DNA from: Leucobacter sp. UT-8R-CII-1-4
GTDB lineage: Bacteria; Actinomycetota; Actinomycetes; Actinomycetales; Microbacteriaceae
Assembly (NCBI RefSeq): GCF_030010235.1
Contig: NZ_JASCRS010000001.1
Location: 682,001-746,000, forward strand
Direction: 5' to 3'
DNA: 64,000 bases
A model generated the notes under the pieces. That model saw only the letters and a list, made by a program, of their open reading frames with translations, searched no databases and was not told the DNA's origin. Shown one piece after another: positions 17,208 through 27,317 of the stretch. Numbering within the stretch: the stretch's first letter is position 1; every line of letters starts with the position of its first letter. A program made the position numbers and the translations under genes.

Positions 17208-17705
17208 ATGAGCGAAAACCTTGACGCTGTGAGCAGAATTCAGGCTGCCTGGCGACGCGAGCGCCCCGACGTCGACGTCGCACCACAGGGCGTCATCGGG
17301 CGACTGCACCGCCTCAGCGATTTCATCGCCACCGAACTCGGCACGGTGTTCGAAGCTCACGGCATCAGCCAGGGCGAATTCGATGTGCTCGCCTCGCTAC
17401 GCCGGGCCGGAGCACCTTACGAGCGCACCCCAAGCGAACTTGCCGAACACACCATGGTCACGACGGGCGCGACCACCAAACGAATCGACCGCCTGGTTGA
17501 TTCGGGCCTGATCGAACGCCGCGCCGCCGAGGGCGACGGACGGCGCAGGATAATCGCGCTCACCGCGAAGGGGCTTCGTGTGGTCGACGAAACCTTCACC
17601 GACCATATGAAAAATGAGCATCGCATTGTCGCCGAACTTTCGTCCGACGATCGAGCGCAACTCGAAGCCATTCTGATCAGATGGCTGGGCAGATTCGAAA
17701 GCTAA
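17208..17705 (+). CDS. MarR-family transcriptional regulator
   Basis: A 165-residue winged-helix repressor. Seen: helical dimerisation ends, HTH region TPSELAEHTMVTTGATTKRIDRL, and the wing with GDGRRRIIALTAKGLRVVDE. Upstream in-frame codons belong to the antisense of the EamA gene and were discarded. TATAGT lies 7 bases before the ATG at 17208, which suggests a leaderless mRNA. The ligand is unknown; the divergent exporter is the obvious target. Confidence 0.9.
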   Translation: MSENLDAVSRIQAAWRRERPDVDVAPQGVIGRLHRLSDFIATELGTVFEAHGISQGEFDVLASLRRAGAPYERTPSELAEHTMVTTGATTKRIDRLVDSGLIERRAAEGDGRRRIIALTAKGLRVVDETFTDHMKNEHRIVAELSSDDRAQLEAILIRWLGRFES

Positions 17706-17713
17706 CCAATACA

Positions 17714-17752
17714 GAAGGGCGTGGGATCACGATTGGTGATCCCACGCCCTTC
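17714..17752 (+). terminator. marR terminator
   Basis: Perfect 17-bp stem (17714-17730 with 17736-17752, core GTGGGATCAC / GTGATCCCAC), 5-base loop, then TTAT. Confidence 0.85.
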
Positions 17753-17810
17753 TTATATGGTGTCGCAGGCCCCGCCCGTCTCGACGATCTCGATGAACGG
17801 AAGCTATTCG

Positions 17811-18095
17811 GCCCGATTAGTCGTCTGAGACTTCAAACACGAACTCGACCTCAACGGGACAAAGCCGTTCAAAGCGAGAACCATTTCTGGCTCTCGCACG
17901 GCTTCGTCCCGATCCGCTATGCGGAGCGGCCCGATTAGTCGTCTGAGACTTCAAACACGAACTCGACCTCAACGGGACAAAGCCGTTCAAAGCGAGAGCC
18001 ATTTCTGGCTCTCGCACGGCTTCGTCCCGATCCGCTATGCGGAGCGGCCCGATTAGTCGTCAGAGACCTCAAACACGAACTCGACCTCAACGGGA
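17811..18095. repeat. 118-bp tandem duplication: ridA 3' end plus palindromic module
   Basis: Two full 118-bp units (17811-17928, 17929-18046), nearly identical, are followed by a 49-bp partial third copy (18047-18095) that is the genuine 3' end of ridA. Each unit holds the last codons and stop of ridA plus about 70 bp of palindrome. In the palindrome, CGGGACAAAGCCGT pairs with ACGGCTTCGTCCCG, GCGAGAGCCA with TGGCTCTCGC, and a small hairpin CCGC-TAT-GCGG follows. The two full units differ from the true ridA end at two positions and from each other at one base (GAGAACC, GAGAGCC). Confidence 0.92.
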
Positions 18096-18520
18096 GCATC
18101 AAGCGGCAGCACCGCTACACCCACGGCCGAGCGAACGTGAATTCCCATGTCGCCAAATACGCGACCGAGGAACACTGAAGCGCCGTTGGCAACGGCTGGC
18201 TGGCCGGTGAACGAAGGATCCGACGCAACAAACGCGGTCACCTTGAGCACCTGAGTGATCTTGTCGAGCGATCCGAGCACGCCGCGCGCTGCAGCCAAGC
18301 CGTTTAGCGCGCACTGACGTGCCAGCTCTTCAGCCTGCTCTGCGCTAACCTCAGCACCAACCTTGCCGGTTGCGGGCAGTGCACCGTCTGCGAATGGCAG
18401 CTGGCCGCTGGTGTAGACCAGGTTTCCGCGACGCAGTGCGGGCACGTATGCGGCTACTGGTGCGGCAACCTCGGGCACCTCGTAGCCGAGTTCGCGCAGG
18501 CGATCCTCAATAATCGACAT
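18053..18520 (-). CDS. RidA family protein (enamine/imine deaminase-like)
   Basis: A 155-residue YjgF/UK114-fold protein; archetypes hydrolyse reactive enamines released by PLP enzymes. Seen: LVYTSGQLPFADG, the QCALNGLAAARGVLGSLDKI helix and the strand AVGVAVLPLDAPVEVEFVFEV. The catalytic arginine of canonical RidA (in a CVRV-type motif) is not obvious: here the segment reads IHVRSAVGVAVLPL, so the activity may differ. The start has AGAGGAAGG upstream and lies 3 bases after the DUF4177 stop. Its 3' end is copied twice downstream. Confidence 0.85.
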   Translation of the reverse strand: MSIIEDRLRELGYEVPEVAAPVAAYVPALRRGNLVYTSGQLPFADGALPATGKVGAEVSAEQAEELARQCALNGLAAARGVLGSLDKITQVLKVTAFVASDPSFTGQPAVANGASVFLGRVFGDMGIHVRSAVGVAVLPLDAPVEVEFVFEVSDD

Positions 18521-18523
18521 GTA

Positions 18524-18709
18524 TTAGGCCTTCCTCTTCAGATATGCAACATTGCCACCAGCGGGGCCCTCGATGATCTGTACGAGTTCCCAACCTTGGG
18601 CTCCCCAGTTATTCAAGATTGCCGCTTCATTGTGCAGCAGCAACGGAGTTACGAAGTATTCCCACTTCATTGTCTCTGCACTCCCGCCATTTTCAGCCGA
18701 TTCACTCAT
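18524..18709 (-). CDS. DUF4177-type small protein
   Basis: A 61-residue protein with the DUF4177-like pattern WEYFVTPLLLHNEAAILNNWGAQGWELVQI. The ATG at 18709 was chosen for AAGGAG 7 bases upstream. It is cotranscribed with ridA and divergent from the penicillin-binding protein gene. No function is known for the family. Confidence 0.75.
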   Translation of the reverse strand: MSESAENGGSAETMKWEYFVTPLLLHNEAAILNNWGAQGWELVQIIEGPAGGNVAYLKRKA

Positions 18710-18842
18710 CAGGCGCTCCTTCTTTTCTGGCATACAGCGAACGGCCAGATCCCTTTAAACAAGCCAAAGTCTGGTCACGAGAACATCTCATTCGCTACCT
18801 CAGCGTGCAAAATTCTCAGCCATGTCGCATACGCTTTATCTT

Positions 18843-21446
18843 ATGGCTTCATCGTCTTCTACGCCGGGCAGCGGCGGCGGCAACGTTCGCACCGCAAAAC
18901 CCCGCACCCCAAGTGGCGCAATTGGCGGCTTTTTTGGCGCAATCATTATGAGCGTGATCGCGGGTGTGCTTGTCACGGTCGCGGTTACCCCAGTTGTTGC
19001 AATCAGCGGTTACGCCGCGAGTTCTGCGATCAGTGTTTTCGAGAATCTGCCGGGGCACCTCGACCCGGGCCAGCTCGCTGAGCCTTCGTCGATCCTCGCG
19101 AAAGATGCCGAGGGCAATACCGTCAATCTCGCTGACTTCTTCGTGCAGAACCGCGAGATGGTCGGCTGGGATGGCATCTCTCAGTACGTGAAAGATGCAG
19201 CGGTCTCCACTGAGGATCCCCGTTTTTACACGCACAACGGTGTTGACGTGATGGGTCTTGGCCGTGCGGTGCTTGGCCAGCTCAAGGGCGGCGATGCCGG
19301 CGGTGCTTCGACCATCACCATGCAGTACGTTCGTAACGTGCTCGTGCAGCGCGCTGAGGCGATCATTGATCCTGAAGAGCGCGAGGCAGCTTACGAGGAT
19401 GCAATGGAGCAGACCACCTCGCGTAAGCTGCAGGAGATTCGTTATGCCGTCAGTATCGAGAAGAAGTTCTCGAAAGATGAGATTCTGCTCGGCTACTTGA
19501 ACATTGCCCTTTTCGGGCGCAATATTTACGGCATCGAGTCGGCTGCGCAGTCGTACTATTCGAAGTCGGCGAAGGACCTCACTCTTGCTGAGGCCGCGAG
19601 CCTCATCGCTATCGTGCAGTTCCCTTCGAACTTGAACCTCAGCGATCCCGACAATGTTCCTGCGAACCAGGTTCGTCGTGATTACGTGCTTAAGCGCATG
19701 CTTGATGCCAATCGAATCACTGAAGCACAGTACGACGAGGCTGTGGCCACCGATGTGACGCCGAAGCTTAGCTCTCGCCAGTCGGGTTGTGCTGTGGCCG
19801 AAACCAATTATGGTCTGGGTCACTTCTGCGACTACGTGCAGCGCTACATTGAGCTTGATCCAGCGTTCGGCAATACGCCTGAAGAGCGCCACTTCAACTT
19901 CTTGCGTGGCGGCTACCAGATCATGACCACGATCGATCTCTCGATGCAGGCGGCAACTGTTGCGACGCTTCGTGACGAGATTCCGCAGTTGATGGACGGC
20001 ATCGATATTGGTGCTGCTGCTTCGACTGTTCAGCCCGGCACTGGGCGAGTGCTTATGATGGCGCAAAACCGACCGTTTAGCGCCGACCCTGAAGTGCTCG
20101 AATCTAATCCCGGTTTCACAAGTATTAACTACAACACCGACTACGAATACGGTGGATCGAGCGGCTTCCAGGTGGGCTCGACCATGAAGGTGTTCACCCT
20201 CGCCGAATGGTTGAGGGCTGGTAACTCGCTCTTTGACAGCGTGAACGGCAACGGTCGTACCGTGCAGCTCAGCTCGTTCAACGCCAGCTGCCTTGGCGGC
20301 GTGTATGGCGGCGGTCCGTGGACCTTCAAGAACGACGCGGGCGAAGCTCCTGGTAACACTACGGTGATGCAGGGCACAGCGCAGTCGCTCAACGGCGTGT
20401 TCGTGTCGATGCAGCAAAAGCTTGATCTTTGCGACACTGTGAAGCTTGCCGAGTCGCTTGGCGTGCACCGTGCTTTCGAGATGCCAGAAGACAGTGGCAC
20501 TTCGAATGCTGGCACCCGTGACCTGACTATTGTGCCTTCGCTCGCATTCGCGGGTACTGACGAAATCGCACCGCTGTCGATGGCAGCAGCTAACGCGGCA
20601 TTCGCAGCAAATGGTGTCTTCTGCACCCCTGTGCCGATCGACTCGATCACTGATGCTTCTGGCAATGAGGTCGCGTTCACCAAGAGCAAGTGTGGCGAGG
20701 CTATTTCGCCTGATGTTGCTGCCGGTGTGTTGTACGCACTTGAGGGTGTTGTGCGAAACGGAACCATGTCGCACGCCTCTTCGAATTACGGAGTTCCTCA
20801 CTTCGGTAAGTCGGGTACTACTGACAGTGCGGTTGATCGTTGGAACGTTGGCGGCAGCACCGCCGCAGCTACCGCTGTGTGGACGGGCAATGTCAACGGC
20901 AAGGTTTCGCTGAACAGCACCTACCTCGGCCGACCGGAGCGTGCCATCTTTAACGCAGCAATGAATGCTGCGGATGCCCGTTACGGTGGCGAGGCCTTCC
21001 CAGACCCACCGAGCACCGCCACTACCCGGGTGATGGTGGGCGTGCCAGACGTAACCGGCCGTTCTTATGCTGAGGCGGAGCAGATGCTGACCGCTGCGGG
21101 CTTCGGTGTGGTCAACGGTGGCGAGGTTGACTCGCACATCGCGGCTGGTCTGGTGGCAAGCACCAACCCGAGTGGTGAGGCTAGCCGTGGCGCCGACATC
21201 ACGGTCTACGTCAGTAACGGCAACATGAAGACCATTCCGAGTGGCCTCATTGGTGCGCAGGGCGGCCCTGCCCGATCTGCACTGGTGAATGCGGGCTTCC
21301 CGAATGTCGACATAGTGTGTTCGACGGCTGTGAATCCGACGCCGCCTAACTTGACCAGTTTGCCGGTTGAGTCGGTGACCCCGGGTGAGGGTTCGGCTGC
21401 GAACCCTGCGAACCAGGTAACCCTGGCGGTCAAGTGCACCCCGTAG
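18843..21446 (+). CDS. Class A penicillin-binding protein with PASTA domains
   Basis: A bifunctional peptidoglycan synthase of about 867 residues. Seen: one N-terminal membrane helix, a glycosyltransferase domain with catalytic Glu in VSTEDPRFYTH (about 123) and GGASTITMQYVRN, a transpeptidase domain with active-site Ser in GSTMK (about 446) and HFGKSGTT (about 656), then two PASTA-like repeats (VPDVTGRSYAEAEQMLTAAGF; IPSGLIGAQGG). An ATG at 18822 is also in frame. I prefer 18843 because TACGCT lies 7 bases before it, fitting a leaderless transcript. The stop overlaps the metallophosphoesterase start. Confidence 0.93.
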   Translation: MASSSSTPGSGGGNVRTAKPRTPSGAIGGFFGAIIMSVIAGVLVTVAVTPVVAISGYAASSAISVFENLPGHLDPGQLAEPSSILAKDAEGNTVNLADFFVQNREMVGWDGISQYVKDAAVSTEDPRFYTHNGVDVMGLGRAVLGQLKGGDAGGASTITMQYVRNVLVQRAEAIIDPEEREAAYEDAMEQTTSRKLQEIRYAVSIEKKFSKDEILLGYLNIALFGRNIYGIESAAQSYYSKSAKDLTLAEAASLIAIVQFPSNLNLSDPDNVPANQVRRDYVLKRMLDANRITEAQYDEAVATDVTPKLSSRQSGCAVAETNYGLGHFCDYVQRYIELDPAFGNTPEERHFNFLRGGYQIMTTIDLSMQAATVATLRDEIPQLMDGIDIGAAASTVQPGTGRVLMMAQNRPFSADPEVLESNPGFTSINYNTDYEYGGSSGFQVGSTMKVFTLAEWLRAGNSLFDSVNGNGRTVQLSSFNASCLGGVYGGGPWTFKNDAGEAPGNTTVMQGTAQSLNGVFVSMQQKLDLCDTVKLAESLGVHRAFEMPEDSGTSNAGTRDLTIVPSLAFAGTDEIAPLSMAAANAAFAANGVFCTPVPIDSITDASGNEVAFTKSKCGEAISPDVAAGVLYALEGVVRNGTMSHASSNYGVPHFGKSGTTDSAVDRWNVGGSTAAATAVWTGNVNGKVSLNSTYLGRPERAIFNAAMNAADARYGGEAFPDPPSTATTRVMVGVPDVTGRSYAEAEQMLTAAGFGVVNGGEVDSHIAAGLVASTNPSGEASRGADITVYVSNGNMKTIPSGLIGAQGGPARSALVNAGFPNVDIVCSTAVNPTPPNLTSLPVESVTPGEGSAANPANQVTLAVKCTP

Positions 21447-22357
21447 CAAAGCTAGGCCGGGGGCTGTGTGTTGCAGCCCTCGGCGTTGCCGCCTGGTCGA
21501 CGCTGGTGGAGCCGCGGCTCTTCACGCTGCGTCGGCACACGCTGCCAGTGTTGCCTGATGGCGCAGCACCTATGCGAGTGCTGCAGTTGAGTGATCTTCA
21601 TTTGGCCCCTTGGCAGCGCCGCAAAATCAATTGGGTGCGTTCACTTGTTGAGCTGCGCCCTGATCTGGTCGTGCTGACGGGTGATCTGATGGGGCACCGG
21701 CTTTCGCGCGGGCCTCTGTTGCATGCGTTGCGACCGTTTGCTGAGGCCGGAATTCCCTGTGTGTTTGTGCACGGGTCAAATGATTACTACACGCCTCGGG
21801 CAAAAAACCCGTTCATTTATTTGAGCGCTCCGAGCCGCCTTGGCACTCGGGTGCCTGATATCGACAATGCGGCGCTTACTCGCGGCATGACTGATCTTGG
21901 TTTTGTTGACCTGAATAATCGGGCAGCTCGCATCTCGATTCGCGGCACCGAGGTTGAGTTTCTTGGTTTGAATGATCCGCATATTCGTTACGATGACGCA
22001 GCTGAGCTTGATGCTTCGTTGGCGAATCTTCCGTCGCTCGGCGATTCTGTGCCGCTGCGCGTTGGCGTGATTCATGCGCCCTATCAGCAGCCACTCGGCG
22101 AACTGCTTGACCGTGGCGCTGATGTGATTCTTGCTGGGCACACTCACGGCGGTCAGGTGCGCGTTCCCGGAGTCGGCGCGCTCACTTCGAATTGTGATCT
22201 ACCCCCGACTCAGGCACGTGGTATGAGTGTTTGGTATGACGCAGATCGTGCAGCGTTCCTGAATGTGAGCGCCGGGCTCGGTGCCTCGATTTATGCGCCG
22301 GTGCGTTTTGCTTGCCGCCCAGAAGCGAGCCTGCTCACCTTCGAAGCGGCCCGCTGA
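21434..22357 (+). CDS. Calcineurin-like metallophosphoesterase
   Basis: A 307-residue two-metal phosphoesterase with an N-terminal hydrophobic segment, probably membrane-associated (YkuE/YaeI-like). Metal ligands seen: LSDLHLAP, LTGDLMGH, FVHGSNDYY and ILAGHTHGGQVRVPG. The GTG start overlaps the penicillin-binding protein gene by 13 bases, indicating coupling. A role in envelope lipid or wall precursor turnover is inferred from this coupling only. Confidence 0.9.
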   Translation: MHPVAKLGRGLCVAALGVAAWSTLVEPRLFTLRRHTLPVLPDGAAPMRVLQLSDLHLAPWQRRKINWVRSLVELRPDLVVLTGDLMGHRLSRGPLLHALRPFAEAGIPCVFVHGSNDYYTPRAKNPFIYLSAPSRLGTRVPDIDNAALTRGMTDLGFVDLNNRAARISIRGTEVEFLGLNDPHIRYDDAAELDASLANLPSLGDSVPLRVGVIHAPYQQPLGELLDRGADVILAGHTHGGQVRVPGVGALTSNCDLPPTQARGMSVWYDADRAAFLNVSAGLGASIYAPVRFACRPEASLLTFEAAR

Positions 22358-22384
22358 CTGCGATCCTCCCCCGCCCTGGCCCAT

Positions 22385-22556
22385 CTGAGTATCTAACCAG
22401 ACCTACCTGTTTCTCACCTCGCGACCACTCTAATTACCCCCCCCCCCCCCGTTTTAAGGGGACCACGAAGCATACTGTTTCCTTAACACAACCGCTCTGT
22501 GTCCACGATCAACGCACCGGCGAATCAAGCATTATGAACTGTTTCTTGGGGGAACC
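22385..22556 (+). promoter_or_regulatory. Leader homologous to that of the 58.9-kb secreted-protein gene
   Basis: The stretch from CTGAGTATCTAACCAG to the SD and GGAACC matches 58710-58866 with scattered differences (for example ACCTACCTGTTTCTCAC and GATCAACGCACCGGCGA). It keeps only one copy of the GCACCGGCGA element that is doubled at 58.8 kb. The paired arms CTAAATCC/GGATTTAG of the intact leader are replaced here by CTAATTA, 14 C and GTTTTAAG. Confidence 0.75.
22437..22450 (+). repeat. Homopolymer of 14 C
   Basis: An uninterrupted C14 run about 106 bases upstream of the relic's GTG start codon. Such tracts change length easily during replication and are also prone to assembly error. Confidence 0.9.
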
Positions 22557-22714
22557 GTGGCCGTACCGGGATCCCACTCACGAAGAACCAGTCACAATCG
22601 ATCCAGGCCAAATACCTTGGCCAGACCGGGAAATACGCGACCGTCACAAAAACGAGCACCTGGTATCTCGGCGCAGACGGATTCTGCCTCGCAGAAACAC
22701 CACCAACGCCCTAA
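22557..22714 (+). pseudogene. Internally deleted relic of the large secreted protein gene
   Basis: A GTG preceded by GGGGGAACC matches the start of the gene at 58867. Only a few bases later the sequence continues as that gene's last 45 or so codons (frame ACC-GGG-ATC-CCA from 22565), giving KYATVTKTSTWYLGADGFCL against KYTTVTKTSTWYLGVNGFCL in the intact copy. The stop is TAA at 22712. The 3' part is 8 bases out of phase with the GTG, so no joined protein is made. About 1.9 kb present in the intact copy is missing. Confidence 0.85.
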
Positions 22715-22756
22715 GCAGCAGTATCAAGCCCCTGCGAACCGGCACAAAACACACGA

Positions 22757-22804
22757 AGAGGGCCCGCGTTCATCTTTAAACAGTTCGATGAACGCGGGCC
22801 CTCT
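22757..22804. terminator. asd terminator
   Basis: Perfect 18-bp stem (22757-22774 with 22787-22804, core GAGGGCCCGCGTTCAT) with a 12-base loop, 15 bases beyond the asd stop codon. Confidence 0.85.
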
Positions 22805-22818
22805 CGTTGTCACTCAGC

Positions 22819-25156
<2,338 letters not shown>

Positions 25157-25337
25157 GCGTGCCTCCTGGTATCAGCCCTGAATATATGCCAGCTCTCAGT
25201 CTATCGCGACACCATATGCCTCGGTTGTTCGCAGGCATATTACGCCGCGCTTGAGCGATCTATTTGAGAGGCACTTCGGCGATGCCGCATTCAGGCATTC
25301 GCCTTTCCGGGCTCGGCCATTTGGCGCTTGCGGGTGA

Positions 25338-25361
25338 GCGCGTTAGCGCGTTAGCGCGTTA
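25338..25361. repeat. Three copies of an 8-bp unit at the recR stop
   Basis: GCGCGTTA is repeated three times (25338-25361). The last copy supplies the TAA stop codon of recR. Confidence 0.8.
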
Positions 25362-25967
25362 GCTCATCTTGGTGCGGCCTTCGAAGGCGCGCCCAAGGGT
25401 CACTTCATCAGCAAACTCGAGGTCGCCGCCTACCGGTAGACCGGAGGCGAGCCGCGAGACAGGCACTTCAATAGCGGTGAGTAGCCGCGAAAGATACGCC
25501 GCGGTTGCTTCACCCTCAAGGTTTGGGTCAGTGGCGAGGATCACCTCGCGAACGGTCTCTTCACCGGGAGCAGGGGTCAAGCGGCGCATAAGCTGCGCGA
25601 TGCTCAGATCGTCTGGACCAATGCCATCGATCGGGCTAATCGCGCCGCCCAGCACGTGGTAGAGCCCACGGAATTGGCGTGTTCGCTCAATCGCAACAAC
25701 GTCTTTGGGTTCTTCAACGACGCAGATGAGGCCCTGGTCACGTCGCGGGTCACGACAAATCGAGCAGCGCTCTTGTTCGGTAATATTGCCGCACTGATCG
25801 CAGAAGTGCACTCGTTCGCGCACCTCGGTGAGCAGTGTCGCTAGATGCGAAACGTCAAAACTCTGTGTTTGCAGAATATGAAAAGCGATGCGCTGGGCTG
25901 ACTTCGGCCCGATTCCGGGCAGCCTGCCGAACTCATCGATCAGATCTTGAACGATTCCGTCGTACAT
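25359..25967 (-). CDS. recR: Recombination mediator protein RecR
   Basis: Works with RecO/RecF to load RecA on gapped DNA. Seen: the HhH segment [18 protein letters not shown], the zinc finger [18 protein letters not shown], the Toprim motif [14 protein letters not shown] and the C-terminal Walker-like region. The start MYDGIVQDL is conserved in the family and follows GAGAGG; a GTG 9 bases earlier is in frame. Between recR and its usual partner dnaX lies a surface-protein gene. Confidence 0.95.
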   Translation of the reverse strand: MYDGIVQDLIDEFGRLPGIGPKSAQRIAFHILQTQSFDVSHLATLLTEVRERVHFCDQCGNITEQERCSICRDPRRDQGLICVVEEPKDVVAIERTRQFRGLYHVLGGAISPIDGIGPDDLSIAQLMRRLTPAPGEETVREVILATDPNLEGEATAAYLSRLLTAIEVPVSRLASGLPVGGDLEFADEVTLGRAFEGRTKMS

Positions 25968-25996
25968 TGCGGCCACCTCTCACGCGCACCGACTTC

Positions 25997-26036
25997 GTGT
26001 CAGTGCATCCCCAACTCTAACGGGATGCACCGACAC
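25997..26036 (-). terminator. Hairpin after surface protein C gene
   Basis: GTGTCAGTGCATCCC (25997-26011) pairs with GGGATGCACCGACAC (26022-26036) with a single wobble pair. It lies just downstream of the surface gene and just upstream of recR. It has no T-run, so it may only attenuate readthrough into recR. Confidence 0.5.
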
Positions 26037-26047
26037 TGAAGCTCAGG

Positions 26048-27145
26048 TTAGCTACGCGTCGAGCGAAGTGCTGAACGCAGCAGGAGAGTTCCACCGAGCA
26101 GCAGCGCGCCAAGGGGCACGGCAATCAACGCTGGATCAAACGCAGTCGCACCCGTCGCGGGGAGCGGCTTCTTAGTGTCTGGCGTTGTCGGGGGAACCAC
26201 TGGATTCACCGCCAGCGAAGTCGCGATGTGGTTGGTGTCACCGGCGTAGCTGAGTTGCCAGCTATCGTTTCCAGCGGTGACCCCGGGGAACGAGAACGAT
26301 CCGTCTGTACCAATCTCAACGGACTGCACGGCTCCACTGGTCACGTTTTTCAGATCCAGCTGACCGCTTGGAATGGTGCCGTACTGAGCGGTCACACTAC
26401 CTGAAAACTCGGCGCTCTTGGTGTCTAGCACTATTGCGGTCGGCGCTTTCAGCACAGTGAATAGCCCACCCGCAATGGCCGCGGTGGTGTCACCGGTTGC
26501 GGCTCGAGCCGGTACCGGCTGCTGAAAGGTACCCTCATACTCACCGGCGTCGAAGCTCGCCGCCGCCAACGAGACACTTGCGATGCCCTCTTCGAGGGAG
26601 TCAACCGAAAACACTTCCTCGCCGAGGACCAACAGGGGCCACCAGGACTCAGCCAGCATCGCTGATGTATCGCCGGTAATCTCCGCAGTCTGGCCATAGG
26701 TAATCGTCAGATTGAAGATCGGCGTGCTTCGGATGCGTTTGGTGATCGGGATGGTCAAAGCGTTTGACGTCCCAGCCGCGCTCACCACAGAAATCGTTAT
26801 TACCGGTTCGGTTGTCGCGTCGTAAGGGTACAAAGGCAGCGTAATTTCCCCGTCCGAGACGACCTCAAAATTTCCCAGGGTGTAGTCGTTTGCTCTGATC
26901 TCGTAGACACCCGACAGGTTGCTGCCACGAAGGGTCAGCTCATTGAAGTAGCTATCGTAGACAATTTCTGGCGAGTAAGAGTGCAGCTCTGGCGCAACGG
27001 CCGCGGCACTTGGATCTTCAGCGAGTTCGGCCGTTGGCGGAGTGGCTGAAGGTTCTGGCCCAACTGCGAGGGCTGGCGCTGCACCGAGCGGCAGCATTAA
27101 GCCGACACTTAAAGCCAATAACCAATTCTTGTTCCTTTTTGACAT
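26048..27145 (-). CDS. Wall-anchored surface protein C (LPATG anchor)
   Basis: An exported protein of 365 residues: signal peptide (KRNKNWLLALSVGLMLPLG, then APALAVGP), two or three Ig-like beta domains, and a stalk repeat ending DSWQLSYAGDTNHIATS. LPATGATA at 328 is a canonical LPxTG sorting motif, followed by a hydrophobic helix and RSALRSTRS. A TATATT -10-like element and an inverted repeat CAAAATG/CATTTTG (27160-27188) lie upstream. The gene separates dnaX from recR, which are neighbours in related genomes, so it looks like an insertion. Ligand unknown. Confidence 0.82.
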   Translation of the reverse strand: MSKRNKNWLLALSVGLMLPLGAAPALAVGPEPSATPPTAELAEDPSAAAVAPELHSYSPEIVYDSYFNELTLRGSNLSGVYEIRANDYTLGNFEVVSDGEITLPLYPYDATTEPVITISVVSAAGTSNALTIPITKRIRSTPIFNLTITYGQTAEITGDTSAMLAESWWPLLVLGEEVFSVDSLEEGIASVSLAAASFDAGEYEGTFQQPVPARAATGDTTAAIAGGLFTVLKAPTAIVLDTKSAEFSGSVTAQYGTIPSGQLDLKNVTSGAVQSVEIGTDGSFSFPGVTAGNDSWQLSYAGDTNHIATSLAVNPVVPPTTPDTKKPLPATGATAFDPALIAVPLGALLLGGTLLLRSALRSTRS

Positions 27146-27159
27146 GCTCGCCCGTTCCC

Positions 27160-27188
27160 CAAAATGCAAATATATTTCTTACATTTTG
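27160..27188 (-). promoter_or_regulatory. Promoter region of surface protein C
   Basis: CAAAATG (27160-27166) and CATTTTG (27182-27188) form an inverted repeat across an AT-rich core containing a TATATT -10 candidate. It is a possible operator; no regulator is known. Confidence 0.4.
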
Positions 27189-27317
27189 CGAAAAGATTGG
27201 GATCTGCCATCATCTTTTAGCGATCTCTCACAATTGCAGGCATTGCTCTCGCTGCGCACTATCGCTAGCGTGTTTTCCTGGTCAAAGGAAAAAAGTGGAA
27301 CAGCCTGAGGGCAAGAA

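Noticed and set aside
17817-18017. A 66-codon frame in the 118-bp repeats ending like RidA
   Set aside because: It reads the duplicated ridA tail and palindrome; it lacks a start region and the RidA fold.
18849-21449. An open frame of 866 codons on the strand opposite the penicillin-binding protein gene
   Set aside because: It mirrors the strongly supported PBP gene; its translation is Arg/His-rich with no family motif. High GC with biased third positions produces such shadows.
25214-25240. ATATGCC/GGCATAT inverted repeat between recR and lysC
   Set aside because: Seven-base arms with a 13-base loop and no T-run; not distinguishable from chance as a terminator or operator.
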